From: Pseudonocardia bannensis
GTDB lineage: Bacteria; Actinomycetota; Actinomycetes; Mycobacteriales; Pseudonocardiaceae
Assembly (NCBI RefSeq): GCF_012911875.1
Contig: NZ_JAAXKZ010000006.1
Location: 1 to 64,000, forward strand
DNA: 64,000 nucleotides
Direction of reading: 5' to 3'
Part shown: positions 35,418-45,112 of the stretch, in pieces
Layout: every line of letters starts with the position of its first letter
Position numbering within the stretch: position 1 is the stretch's first letter
Translations under genes and position numbers: made by a program
Notes under the pieces: generated by a model
What the model saw: only the letters and a program-made list of their open reading frames with translations
The model's database searches: none
Told to the model about the DNA's origin: nothing

Positions 35418-36965
35418 TCAGATGCCGGACTCGGACCACCAGGGGCCGGGCTCGCTCGCAGCCGCCTGCGGCGGTTCGGGGTCCGCGGCGCGGTGCCGCC
35501 CCTGCCGCAGGCCCCGCTGGTACGTCGCGAGTCGGTCGCGTACGCGGTCCGGCACGCGCTCGCCCGGACCGGGCGGGGCGGAATCCGCCGTTGCGAGCGG
35601 CGGCGCGACGAGTTGGCCGCCCGGGCGGCGGCGCGGGAGACCGCTCGCCGTCGTCAGCTCCGGATCCGGCTGGGCGGCCCGGGCTTGCGCAGCTCGCCAC
35701 TCCGCGTCGCTGGGCGAGTCCCAGTCGACCGGCTTCGCCGACCTGGATCCCTGCTCCGGCGAACCGTTCCCGTCGGACGGCTCGTTCCGGAACCAGGCCG
35801 AGGCGACGGCTTCGAAGATCGGAGTGGACATGAGATCGTCCGCCGGCTCGCGTCCCTGGTCCTGCAACGGCCCGAACAGCTCGTCGGCCCCCAGGGACGC
35901 CACCGGCTGTGCTCCGGGGTCGACCGGCTCGCCCAGCTCCACCGGCTCGCGCAAGGCCGCCGGGTCCCGCAGCCCCGCGGGCTTGCCCAGTCCGACCGGC
36001 TCGCCCAGTCCGACCGGCTCGCCCAGCCCCACCGGATCACGCAGACCCGTCGGGCCACGCAGACCCGCCGGCTCGCCCAGCCCCACCGGCTCGCCCAGCC
36101 CCACCGGATCACGCAAGGCCGCCGGGTCGCCGGGAGCCGGGCGCGGCGCGTCGTTGCGACCGTCGGTTCCCGGAAGTGCGGACGGCAGGTCCCGCAGCCC
36201 GGGCTGCGGCAGGGCCGGCTCGGCCTCGACGCCGCTGATGAGCGCCGGCGGGCAGTGCAGGATCGCGACCGAACCCGAGTCGGCGCCGGGATGCGGGCGC
36301 CGCAGCCGGATCGCCGTGCCGGAGCGCTGAGCGAGCCGATCGGCGATCGCCGATCCCGGATGCGGCCGGTGCCGCCGCGGCGCACCGGACCCGTCGGCGA
36401 GGACCTCGACGGACAGCCCGCCATCGGCCTCCGTGCGGCTCACGACGTCGATCCGGGAACCCGGCCGGGACGCCGACGTCGCGTGGTCCAGCACCTCGGC
36501 GAGCAGATGCAGCAGCTCGACGGCCGCGCGGGGCAGGAGGGAGGCCGACGGTGCGGGCAGCACCACGATGCGACGCGGATCATCGGACACGGACACGGCT
36601 TCGTGCAGCACGTCGAGAAGGCCCCGCGGGGCGCCGTTTCGCGAGCCCGGGTCCACGCCGCACAGCATCAGCAGACTCTCGCTGTTGCGGCGCATCCGGC
36701 GGGTCGCGTCGAGCAGCTCGGACAGGCCGGCCGCATACTCGCCACGCTGCTCGTCGGCGTGCATCCGGCCGAGCCGCCGCACGTGCTGCTCGAGCTGGCT
36801 CTGCAGCCGCCTCGCCACGCTGACCAGCGGGTCCTCGCCGTCGTGCGGCGGCCGCGGGGCCACCAGGGCCGGCCGGCCGCTGTCCGTGGGGTCCTGCCGG
36901 GCCCATCCGTGGCCTGTAGCGCTCGTCGAGCGTTCGACCTCGGGGAGGAAGGTCCTCTCACCCAC
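35418..36965 (-). CDS. degenerate CvnA/nitrate-sensor-like histidine kinase with hexapeptide-repeat tail
   Basis: 515 residues. Residues about 40-220 match the dimerisation and ATPase region of actinobacterial conservon (CvnA-like) kinases: RRLQSQLEQHVRRLGRMHADEQ, TRRMRRNSESLLMLCGVDPG and AAVELLHLLAEVLDHATSAS. The N-box Asn of HLLAELLENAT is His (LDHAT), and the ATP-lid glycine boxes are missing, so phosphotransfer is doubtful. No membrane segment is present, unlike typical CvnA. Residues about 280-348 are about 11 copies of a hexapeptide like G-L-G-E-P-V; the rest is Pro-rich and disordered. GTG 36965 lies behind GGAGGA. No CvnB/C/D partner follows. Probably a scaffold or binding protein rather than an active kinase. 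Confidence 0.65.
   Translation of the reverse strand: MGERTFLPEVERSTSATGHGWARQDPTDSGRPALVAPRPPHDGEDPLVSVARRLQSQLEQHVRRLGRMHADEQRGEYAAGLSELLDATRRMRRNSESLLMLCGVDPGSRNGAPRGLLDVLHEAVSVSDDPRRIVVLPAPSASLLPRAAVELLHLLAEVLDHATSASRPGSRIDVVSRTEADGGLSVEVLADGSGAPRRHRPHPGSAIADRLAQRSGTAIRLRRPHPGADSGSVAILHCPPALISGVEAEPALPQPGLRDLPSALPGTDGRNDAPRPAPGDPAALRDPVGLGEPVGLGEPAGLRGPTGLRDPVGLGEPVGLGEPVGLGKPAGLRDPAALREPVELGEPVDPGAQPVASLGADELFGPLQDQGREPADDLMSTPIFEAVASAWFRNEPSDGNGSPEQGSRSAKPVDWDSPSDAEWRAAQARAAQPDPELTTASGLPRRRPGGQLVAPPLATADSAPPGPGERVPDRVRDRLATYQRGLRQGRHRAADPEPPQAAASEPGPWWSESGI
35922..36128 (-). repeat. 18-bp coding tandem repeat
   Basis: About 11.5 copies of an 18-bp unit, read on the plus strand as variants of GCCCAGYCCSACCGGCTC, encoding the hexapeptide L-[GR]-[ED]-P-[VA]-G. 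Some neighbouring copies are identical (for example around 35980-36015), which indicates recent slippage or unequal exchange. Confidence 0.85.
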
Positions 36966-37269
36966 CAGTCGATCCTCCAGAACAGGTTGTGCCGATCGCC
37001 GTGCGCCTGCGCGTTCGCGATCACTAGGGCCGTGCTCGGTGTCTAGCCGGCGACAGTACCTTCTAGTGGCCGCCGTCGGGCCAGTGCTCCCACCGGGTGT
37101 GCGTGGAAGCTCCCGTTCCGTGCGGTGGGCGGCCGGACGGGCCCGACGCGGCCGGATCGCCGCGATCGTTGCCCTGGGTCGACGTCTCGTCGCACTCTGT
37201 TCACGTAAGGCACCGGACGGCGACTCCCCCGGACCGCTCGACTCCTCTCCCGCGTCCTGTGGAGGCACG
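36966..37269. other. divergent intergenic region between the kinase-like gene and galT
   Basis: No convincing gene. It should hold both divergent promoters. A spaced inverted repeat CACTAG (37022-37027) / CTAGTG (37063-37068) is the only structure noted. GGAGG at 37261-37265 is the galT ribosome site. Confidence 0.4.
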
Positions 37270-38375
37270 ATGACGAAGCCCCCGACCACCGCGAGGGCGG
37301 CTGCCGCACCCCCGTGCACCTCCGGCCGGCTGGCGGACGGCCGGGAGATCGTCTTCTACGACGAGAGTCCCCGCGCCCGGCGGGTGATCGCGGACACCCG
37401 GGACCTGCCGCCCGTGACCGGGCACTCGGAGATCCGCTACGACCCGCTGCTCGACGAGTGGGTCGCGCTGGCCGCGCACCGGCAGGCCCGGACCTTCCTT
37501 CCCCCGGCCGACCGGTGCCCGCTGTGCCCGTCCGGGCCCGGGCGGGCGACCGAGATCCCCGCACCCGACTACGACGTCGTCGTGTTCGAGAACCGCTTCC
37601 CCGCCTTCGGCGGTGAGCTCGGCCGGTGCGAGGTGGTCTGCTTCTCCAGCGACCACACCACATCGTTCAGCCGCCTGTCCCCCGAACGGGTCCGGCTGAT
37701 CGTCGACGTGTGGGCCGACCGCACGGTTCGGCTGGCCGCGCACACCGGCGTCGAGCAGGTGTTCTGCTTCGAGAACCGCGGCGCGGAGATCGGGGTGACG
37801 CTGGACCACCCGCACGGCCAGATCTACGGCTACCCCTTCCTCACCCCCCGCACGCGGCGCCAGCTCGACTCGGCCCACCGCCACCGCGACCGCACCGGGC
37901 GCAACCTGTTCGCCGACGTGCTGGCCGCCGAGCGCGACGCCGCTGTCCGGGTCGTCGCGGAGACGGCGCACTGGACCGCGTTCGTGCCCACGGCGGCACG
38001 CTGGCCCGTGGAGGTCCACCTCTATCCGCACCGGGGTGCCCCCGACCTGCCCGCCCTCACCTCCGACGAGCGCGACGACCTCGCCACGCTGTACCTCGAC
38101 CTGCTCGCCCGGCTCGACGCCCTGCACGGCGACGCGGCCGGCCCGCTGCCCTACATGGCGTGCTGGCATCAGGCGCCCGTGCACACCGACCGCGACCTCG
38201 CCCGGCTGCACCTGGAGATCTTCTCCGTCCGCCGGGCCCCGGGCCGGCTCAAGTATCTCGCCGGGTCCGAGTCCGGGATGGGCGTGTTCATCAACGACAC
38301 CCTGCCCGAGCAGGTCGCCGCCCGGCTCCGCGAGATCGGCCCGACGGCGGCGCGCGACGCACCCAGGTCCGCGCC

Positions 38376-38379
<4 letters not shown>
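37270..38379 (+). CDS. galT: galactose-1-phosphate uridylyltransferase
   Basis: 369 residues. The zinc-type CPLCP segment, the N-terminal SEIRYDPLLDEWVALAAHR and the catalytic H180-P-H182-G-Q motif are all present; His182 is the nucleotidylated residue. The C-terminal SVRRAPGRLKYLAGSESGMG is also typical. It exchanges UMP between UDP-glucose and galactose-1-phosphate in the Leloir pathway. ATG 37270 lies behind GGAGG. It overlaps galK by ATGA; galE is not in the window. Confidence 0.95.
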
Positions 38380-39608
<1,229 letters not shown>

Positions 39609-39672
39609 CCGCCGATCGCACGGTTCGGCGCGGTGGGGGGCCGCTGCCGGCGGGGCGTGGCAGTCTGGACCG

Positions 39673-40701
39673 GTGCCCCGTGTGACGTTGACCGAGGTCG
39701 CGCGACGGGCCGAGGTGTCACCGACCACCGCGTCGTTCGTCCTGAACGGCCGGCTCGACATGCGGATCTCCGAGGACGCCCGGCAGCGGGTGCTGCGGGC
39801 CGCGCACGAGTTGGGTTATCGGCCGAACCTCGTCTCCCGCGGCCTGCGCACCAAGATCACGCATACCGTGGCGCTCGTGTCCGACACCATCGCCACGGAG
39901 CCGTACGCGGGCGAGATCGTGCACGGCAGCCTCGCCGCCGCCGTGGCGCGGGAGCATCTGCTGTACGTGGGTGAGACCGAGGACGACCCGGAGGTCGAGG
40001 CGCGGCTCATCGAGCACTTCCTCGACCGCCAGGTCGACGGCTTCGTCTACGCCACGATGTTCACCCGGGGCGCGCGGGTGCCGAAACGGATCCAGGACCA
40101 TCCGCTGGTGCTGCTGAACTGCACCGCGGACGGCCTGGCCGCGCCCAGCGTCCTTCCCCACGAGCGCGAGGCCGGGCGCTCCGCGGCGACAGCGCTGCTC
40201 GACGCCGGTCACCGGGAGGGCATCTACCTCGTGGGCGAGCAGGTTCCGGGCGTCTTCGCGGCGTCCGAACGCCACGCGGGGATCAACGAGGTCCTGCACG
40301 CACGCGGCGCAGACCTCGCCGGTCTCCTCCCGTGCAGGTGGTGGCCGGAGTCCGGCTTCGAGGCCGTCAGCGAGTTCCTGCGAAGCGGGCGTCGGCCGCG
40401 CGCGCTGATCTGCTACAACGACCGCATCGCGCTGGGCGCCTACCAGGCGCTGCAGGAGGCCGGCCTCGGCGTCCCCACCGACACATCGGTCGTCTCCTTC
40501 GACGACTCCGACCTCGCGTCGTGGCTGCGGCCCAAGCTCACCAGCGTGGCCCTGCCGCACTACGAGATGGGCCGGATCGCGGTCGAGCTGCTGCTGTCCA
40601 GGAGCCGCGGCGGCCACGACGGCGACGGCGGGGGCTACAAGGTGGTGTGGGTGCCGATGCCGCTGCGGGAGCGCGCGTCGGTCGGGCCGCCATCCCGCTG
40701 A
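39673..40701 (+). CDS. LacI/GalR-family transcriptional regulator
   Basis: 342 residues. The N-terminal LacI helix-turn-helix is VTLTEVARRAEVSPTTASFVLN, then the hinge helix SRGLRTK, and a sugar-binding-type effector domain (ICYNDRIALGAYQALQEAG, VSFDDSDLASWLRPKLTSV). GTG 39673 has only a weak ribosome site, so it may be coupled to galK. A LacI-style operator lies 265 bp after its stop, directly before aceE, so it may control the pyruvate dehydrogenase operon as well as or instead of galTK. Confidence 0.9.
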   Translation: MPRVTLTEVARRAEVSPTTASFVLNGRLDMRISEDARQRVLRAAHELGYRPNLVSRGLRTKITHTVALVSDTIATEPYAGEIVHGSLAAAVAREHLLYVGETEDDPEVEARLIEHFLDRQVDGFVYATMFTRGARVPKRIQDHPLVLLNCTADGLAAPSVLPHEREAGRSAATALLDAGHREGIYLVGEQVPGVFAASERHAGINEVLHARGADLAGLLPCRWWPESGFEAVSEFLRSGRRPRALICYNDRIALGAYQALQEAGLGVPTDTSVVSFDDSDLASWLRPKLTSVALPHYEMGRIAVELLLSRSRGGHDGDGGGYKVVWVPMPLRERASVGPPSR

Positions 40702-41022
40702 GCGGAAAGGTCCCGGCGCGGATGCACCCGTCATCCGACGAACGGAGCAGGTCACAGGACCGGCGGGCGCAAGACCGGCCATGACGTGGCGGAGAGTGAC
40801 AATCTCCCATTGCCCGCCACCTGCGGGTCTGGCAGCCTGCTTTCGGCGAACAGTCAAGCCCCTGTCCAGCAGCGAGGCTTCACCTCCGGGGCCTCCGGGG
40901 CAACCGGGCGGCTCTGGTCGCTCCCACTCATTCGGATCACCGCGCAAGTTGGCTCCAGGAGCGAAGCTAAAACGTGTTAGCGCGCCACGGGGCCAGTCCC
41001 GCGGGACGTCCTAGGAGCGCCG
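40702..41022 (+). promoter_or_regulatory. leader of the pyruvate dehydrogenase operon with a LacI-type operator
   Basis: No gene is supported. At 40966-40981 the 16-bp sequence GCTAAAACGTGTTAGC is a palindrome with one mismatched pair and a central CG, the hallmark of LacI/GalR operators; it ends 41 bp before the aceE ATG. Other structure: CAAT-N5-ATTG at 40800-40812 and a tandem CCTCCGGGG (40883-40900). AGGAG precedes the ATG. Confidence 0.6.
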
Positions 41023-43701
41023 ATGCTCGAAGACCTGGACCCGCTGGAGACCCGCGAATGGCTTGACGCTCTCGACTCCGTCGTGGAGTTCGACGGCGCC
41101 GACCGAGCCTCGTTCCTGCTCGAGGAGCTGATGCGCGAGGCCCGCCGGGTCGGTGCGCCCGTCCCCTACTCGGCCTCGACGCCGTACCTCAACACGATCC
41201 CCCCGGGACGCGAGCCGCCGCAGCCCGGTGACCGGGAGATCGAACACCGGATCCGGTCGATGATCCGGTGGAACGCGGTGGCGACCGTGCTGCGCGCGAA
41301 CAAGGAGTCCTCGGAGCTCGGCGGGCACATCGCCAGCTTCCAGTCCGCGGCGACGCTCTACGACGTGGGCTTCGAACACTTCTGGCACGCGCCGGGCGAG
41401 GACCACGGTGGGGACCTGGTGTTCGTGCAGGGGCACTGCTCGCCGGGCATCTACGCGCGGGCGTTCCTCGAGGGCCGGATCACCGAGGAACAGTTGCTGA
41501 ACTTCCGCCAGGAGGTCGGAGGCGGCGGCCTGTCGTCCTACCCGCACCCGTGGCTGATGCCGGAGTTCTGGCAGTTTCCCACGGTGTCGATGGGGCTGAG
41601 CCCGTTGATGGCGATCTACCAGGCGCGGTTCCTGAAGTATCTGCACGCCCGCGGGCTGGCCGACACCGCGCCGCGGCACGTGTGGGCCTTCCTGGGCGAC
41701 GGCGAGATGGACGAGCCGGAGTCATTGGGCGCGATCTCGCTGGCCGGCAGGGAGAAGCTGGACAACCTGATCTTCGTGGTGAACTGCAACCTGCAGCGCC
41801 TGGACGGTCCGGTCCGCGGCAACGGAAAGATCATCCAGGAGCTGGAGGGAGTGTTCCGGGGCGCGGGCTGGAACGTGATCAAGGTGATCTGGGGATCCGG
41901 GTGGGATCCGCTGATCGCCGCGGACAAGACCGGTCTGCTGCTCAAGCGGATGGAGGAGTGCGTCGACGGGGAGTACCAGGACTTCAAGTCCAAGAACGGC
42001 GCCTACGTCCGCCAGCACTTCTTCGGTCGCTACCCCGAGCTGCTGGACCTCGTCGCGGACATGTCCGACGACGACATCTGGGCGCTGACCCGCGGCGGCC
42101 ACGACCCGCAGAAGGTCTACGCCGCCTACGCCGCCGCCGTCGAACACACCGGCCGGCCCACCGTCATCCTGGCCAAGACGGTCAAGGGCTACGGAATGGG
42201 CGAGGCCGGCGAGGGCCAGAACATCACCCACCAGCAGAAGAAGATGGGCGTCGACGTCCTGCGCGCCTTCCGGGACCGCTTCGGGCTCGACATCCCGGAC
42301 GACCAGGTCGCCGAGGTGCCGTTCCTGCGGCTGCCCGAGGAGAGCAGGGAACTCGCCTACCTGCGACAACGCCGCGCAGAGCTGGGTGGCGCCCTGCCGG
42401 CGCGCCGCGGACGCTCGTCCGAGACGCTGCCCGTGCCGGAGCTGACGGCGTTCGACGCCCAGCTCAAGGGCACCGGGGAACGGGAGATCTCCACGACGAT
42501 GGCGTTCGTGCGGATCCTGACGACGCTGCTGCGGGACAAGCAGATCGGCAAGCGCGTGGTGCCGATCGTGCCCGACGAGTCCCGCACGTTCGGCATGGAG
42601 GGCCTGTTCCGCCAGTTCGGCATCTTCTCCCAGGTCGGGCAGCTCTACCAGCCCGAGGACGCCAACCAGCTCATGTACTACAAGGAGGACCGCAACGGCC
42701 AACTGCTGCAGGAGGGGATCAACGAGGCCGGTGCGATGTCGTCCTGGATCGCCGCGGCCACGTCCTACAGCACGAACGACACCCCGATGATCCCGTTCTA
42801 CATCTACTACTCGATCTTCGGATTCCAGCGGATCGGCGACCTCGCGTGGGCGGCCGGGGACATGCGCGCCCGCGGGTTCCTCGTCGGCGGCACCGCCGGG
42901 CGCACGACGCTCAACGGCGAGGGCCTGCAACACGAGGACGGGCACAGCCACCTGCTCGCGGCGACCATCCCGAACTGCGTCTCCTACGACCCGACCTTCG
43001 CCTACGAGGTGGCGGTGATCGTCCAGGACGGGCTGCGGCGGATGTACGCCGAGCAGGAGGACGTCTTCTACTACCTCACCGTCATGAACGAGAACTACCG
43101 GCATCCGCCCATGCCGGAGGACCCGACCATCCGGGAGGACCTCGTCAAGGGCCTCTACCTGTTCCGCGAGGGGCGGGCGGCGGAGGAGGGCCGGGAGCCG
43201 GCACCGCGGGTGCAGCTCATGGGCAGCGGCACCATTCTCCGCGAGGTGATCGCGGCCGCCGACCTGCTGGAGCAGGACTTCGGCGTCGTGGCGGACGTCT
43301 GGAGCGCGCCGAGCTTCACCGAACTGGGCCGCGACGGGATGTCCGTCGAGCGGTGGAACATGCTGCACCCCGGCGAGGAACGCAGGCAGAGCCACGTCGA
43401 GCACTGCCTGGCGGACCGCCCGGAGGGCCCGGTGGTCGCGGCCACCGACTACATCCGCGCCTACGCCGAGCAGATCCGGCCCTACGTGCCCCGCTCCTAC
43501 ACGGTCCTGGGCACCGACGGCTTCGGCCGCTCGGACTATCGCCGCGCCCTGCGCGAACACTTCGAGGTCGACCGGCGCTTCGTCGCCGTGGCGGCGCTGT
43601 CCGCGCTCGCGCGGGACGGGGCGATCCCGGCGAGCACGGTGGCCGAGGCGATCGGGCGCTACGGGATCGATCCCGGCAAGCCCGAACCGGCGCGCGCCTG
43701 A
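41023..43701 (+). CDS. aceE: pyruvate dehydrogenase E1 (homodimeric AceE)
   Basis: 892 residues, close to the 887 of the E. coli enzyme. The thiamine diphosphate motif runs from G225-D-G to N254-C-N. Other typical segments are GHIASFQSAATLYDVGFEHF, KTVKGYGMGEAGEGQNITHQQ and the C-terminal GTDGFGRSDYRRALREHFEVD. It decarboxylates pyruvate and acetylates the lipoyl group of E2. ATG 41023 lies behind AGGAG. In actinobacteria AceE is normally a lone gene, so the aceE-aceF-lpd order, with lipoyl domains on both E2 and E3, looks like a proteobacterial-style operon and suggests transfer or a second isozyme. Confidence 0.95.
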   Translation: MLEDLDPLETREWLDALDSVVEFDGADRASFLLEELMREARRVGAPVPYSASTPYLNTIPPGREPPQPGDREIEHRIRSMIRWNAVATVLRANKESSELGGHIASFQSAATLYDVGFEHFWHAPGEDHGGDLVFVQGHCSPGIYARAFLEGRITEEQLLNFRQEVGGGGLSSYPHPWLMPEFWQFPTVSMGLSPLMAIYQARFLKYLHARGLADTAPRHVWAFLGDGEMDEPESLGAISLAGREKLDNLIFVVNCNLQRLDGPVRGNGKIIQELEGVFRGAGWNVIKVIWGSGWDPLIAADKTGLLLKRMEECVDGEYQDFKSKNGAYVRQHFFGRYPELLDLVADMSDDDIWALTRGGHDPQKVYAAYAAAVEHTGRPTVILAKTVKGYGMGEAGEGQNITHQQKKMGVDVLRAFRDRFGLDIPDDQVAEVPFLRLPEESRELAYLRQRRAELGGALPARRGRSSETLPVPELTAFDAQLKGTGEREISTTMAFVRILTTLLRDKQIGKRVVPIVPDESRTFGMEGLFRQFGIFSQVGQLYQPEDANQLMYYKEDRNGQLLQEGINEAGAMSSWIAAATSYSTNDTPMIPFYIYYSIFGFQRIGDLAWAAGDMRARGFLVGGTAGRTTLNGEGLQHEDGHSHLLAATIPNCVSYDPTFAYEVAVIVQDGLRRMYAEQEDVFYYLTVMNENYRHPPMPEDPTIREDLVKGLYLFREGRAAEEGREPAPRVQLMGSGTILREVIAAADLLEQDFGVVADVWSAPSFTELGRDGMSVERWNMLHPGEERRQSHVEHCLADRPEGPVVAATDYIRAYAEQIRPYVPRSYTVLGTDGFGRSDYRRALREHFEVDRRFVAVAALSALARDGAIPASTVAEAIGRYGIDPGKPEPARA

Positions 43702-43800
43702 GTCGCGCGTCCCCGACCGACACCCGCCCCCCTGCCGCGGCCCGGGCCGTGACAGAGGCCGACGACCAGCAGGATCCCTGGGGCAAGAGGGGAAGAGCAC

Positions 43801-45093
43801 ATGTCAGACGCGACCGAGGTCAAGGTCCCCGACATCGGCGGCTTCAGCGATGTGCCGATCATCGAGGTGCACGTCAACCCCGGTGACCAGGTCAACGCCG
43901 AGGATCCGCTGGTCACCCTCGAGTCGGACAAGGCGACCATGGACGTGCCCGCCCCGGCGGCCGGGTCGGTGCTCGACGTGCTGGTCAAGGTCGGCGACCA
44001 GGTGAGCGAGGGCGCGCCGATCCTGCTGCTCGCGCCGGGCGACGGCGCGCTGGTCCCGCCCCCGTCCCTGGTCGAGCAGCAGGAACCGGCGCCGGCAGCG
44101 CCCGCGCCGACGATGACCGCCCCGACGCCCGGCCCGGTCCCGGCGCCCGCCGCCGGCGTGGTCGCCGACGCGCTCGGTGTCCATGCGGGGCCGAGTGTGC
44201 GCCGGATGGCCCGGGAGTTCGGCATCGACCTCGCTGCGGTCACCGGCACCGGTCCGAAGGGCCGGGTCACCAAGGACGACCTGCTGAGCCACGTTCGCGG
44301 CCCCGCCACACCCCCGGCTCCCGCCGCGACCACCCCGGCGGGAGCCGGGATCCCCGAGATCCCGGCCCAGGACTTCGCCGAGTTCGGACCCGTCACGATC
44401 CGGCCGCTGTCGCGGATCAAGAAGGTCTCCGGGCCGTTCCTGCACCGCTCCTGGCTGAACATCCCGCACGTGACGCACAACGACGAAGCCGACATCACCG
44501 AGCTCGACCGCTACCGCAAGGAGCTGGACACCGCGGCGAAGGCCGCCACGGACGGCGCAGGCTACCGGGTCACCCTGCTCGCCTTCCTCGTCAAGGCCGT
44601 GGTGTCGGCGCTGAAGAAGTTCCCGGAGTTCAACAGCTCGCTGACGCCGGAGAAGGACGCCCTGATCCTGAAGGACTACTACAACATCGGCATCGCGGTG
44701 GACACCCCTGACGGGCTCGTCGTGCCGGTGGTCTCCGACGCCGACCGCAAGGGGATCATCGAGCTGTCCCGGGAGTTCGGGGTCATCTCGGCGAAGGCCC
44801 GCGACGGCAAGCTCTCCCCGGCCGACATGTCCGGGGGCACGTTCACCATCTCCAGCCTGGGCGGTATCGGCGGCACCAGCTTCACCCCGATCGTCAACGC
44901 GCCCGAGGTCGCGATCCTCGGCGTCGTCCGGTCGCGGACCGCGCCGGTGTGGAACGGATCGGAGTTCACGCCGCGGCTGATGCTGCCGCTCTCGCTGTCC
45001 TACGACCACCGCGTCATCGACGGTGCGCTGGCTGCCCGCTTCACCCGGCACCTGGGCCACCTGCTCGAGGACGACCGTCGCCTCCTCCTCTGA
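43801..45093 (+). CDS. aceF: pyruvate dehydrogenase E2 (dihydrolipoamide acetyltransferase)
   Basis: 430 residues: one lipoyl domain (2-78, lipoyl Lys44 in ESDKATMDV), a Pro/Ala linker, a subunit-binding domain (about 122-160, SVRRMAREFGIDLAAVTGTG), and the catalytic domain (195-430) with H403-R-V-I-D407-G. It moves the acetyl group to CoA and forms the core of the complex. The lipoyl start VPDIGGFSDVPIIEVHV resembles Ralstonia/Neisseria-type E2. ATG 43801 lies behind GAGGGGA. 99 bp separate it from aceE. Confidence 0.95.
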   Translation: MSDATEVKVPDIGGFSDVPIIEVHVNPGDQVNAEDPLVTLESDKATMDVPAPAAGSVLDVLVKVGDQVSEGAPILLLAPGDGALVPPPSLVEQQEPAPAAPAPTMTAPTPGPVPAPAAGVVADALGVHAGPSVRRMAREFGIDLAAVTGTGPKGRVTKDDLLSHVRGPATPPAPAATTPAGAGIPEIPAQDFAEFGPVTIRPLSRIKKVSGPFLHRSWLNIPHVTHNDEADITELDRYRKELDTAAKAATDGAGYRVTLLAFLVKAVVSALKKFPEFNSSLTPEKDALILKDYYNIGIAVDTPDGLVVPVVSDADRKGIIELSREFGVISAKARDGKLSPADMSGGTFTISSLGGIGGTSFTPIVNAPEVAILGVVRSRTAPVWNGSEFTPRLMLPLSLSYDHRVIDGALAARFTRHLGHLLEDDRRLLL

Positions 45094-45112
45094 CCACGCC
45101 GGGAGCTCAACG

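Noticed and set aside
35922-36128. Regular 18-bp repeats considered as a CRISPR or regulatory array
   Set aside because: No spacers; the units are contiguous, in frame and encode a hexapeptide in the kinase-like gene.
36668-37024. Alternative frame starting MIANAQAHGDRHNLFWRIDWW
   Set aside because: The start reads protein-like but soon turns into Arg/Ser/Thr-rich shadow sequence, while the overlapping frame has the kinase-like domain and a good ribosome site.
35064-37046. A 660-codon plus-strand frame
   Set aside because: Runs through the antisense of the kinase-like gene and has no domain.
40781-41014. A 77-codon frame in the aceE leader
   Set aside because: No ribosome site or recognisable motif, and it overlaps the operator and the aceE ribosome site.
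41722-43800. A 692-codon minus-strand frame over aceE
   Set aside because: Complement shadow of aceE; no motif and skewed composition.
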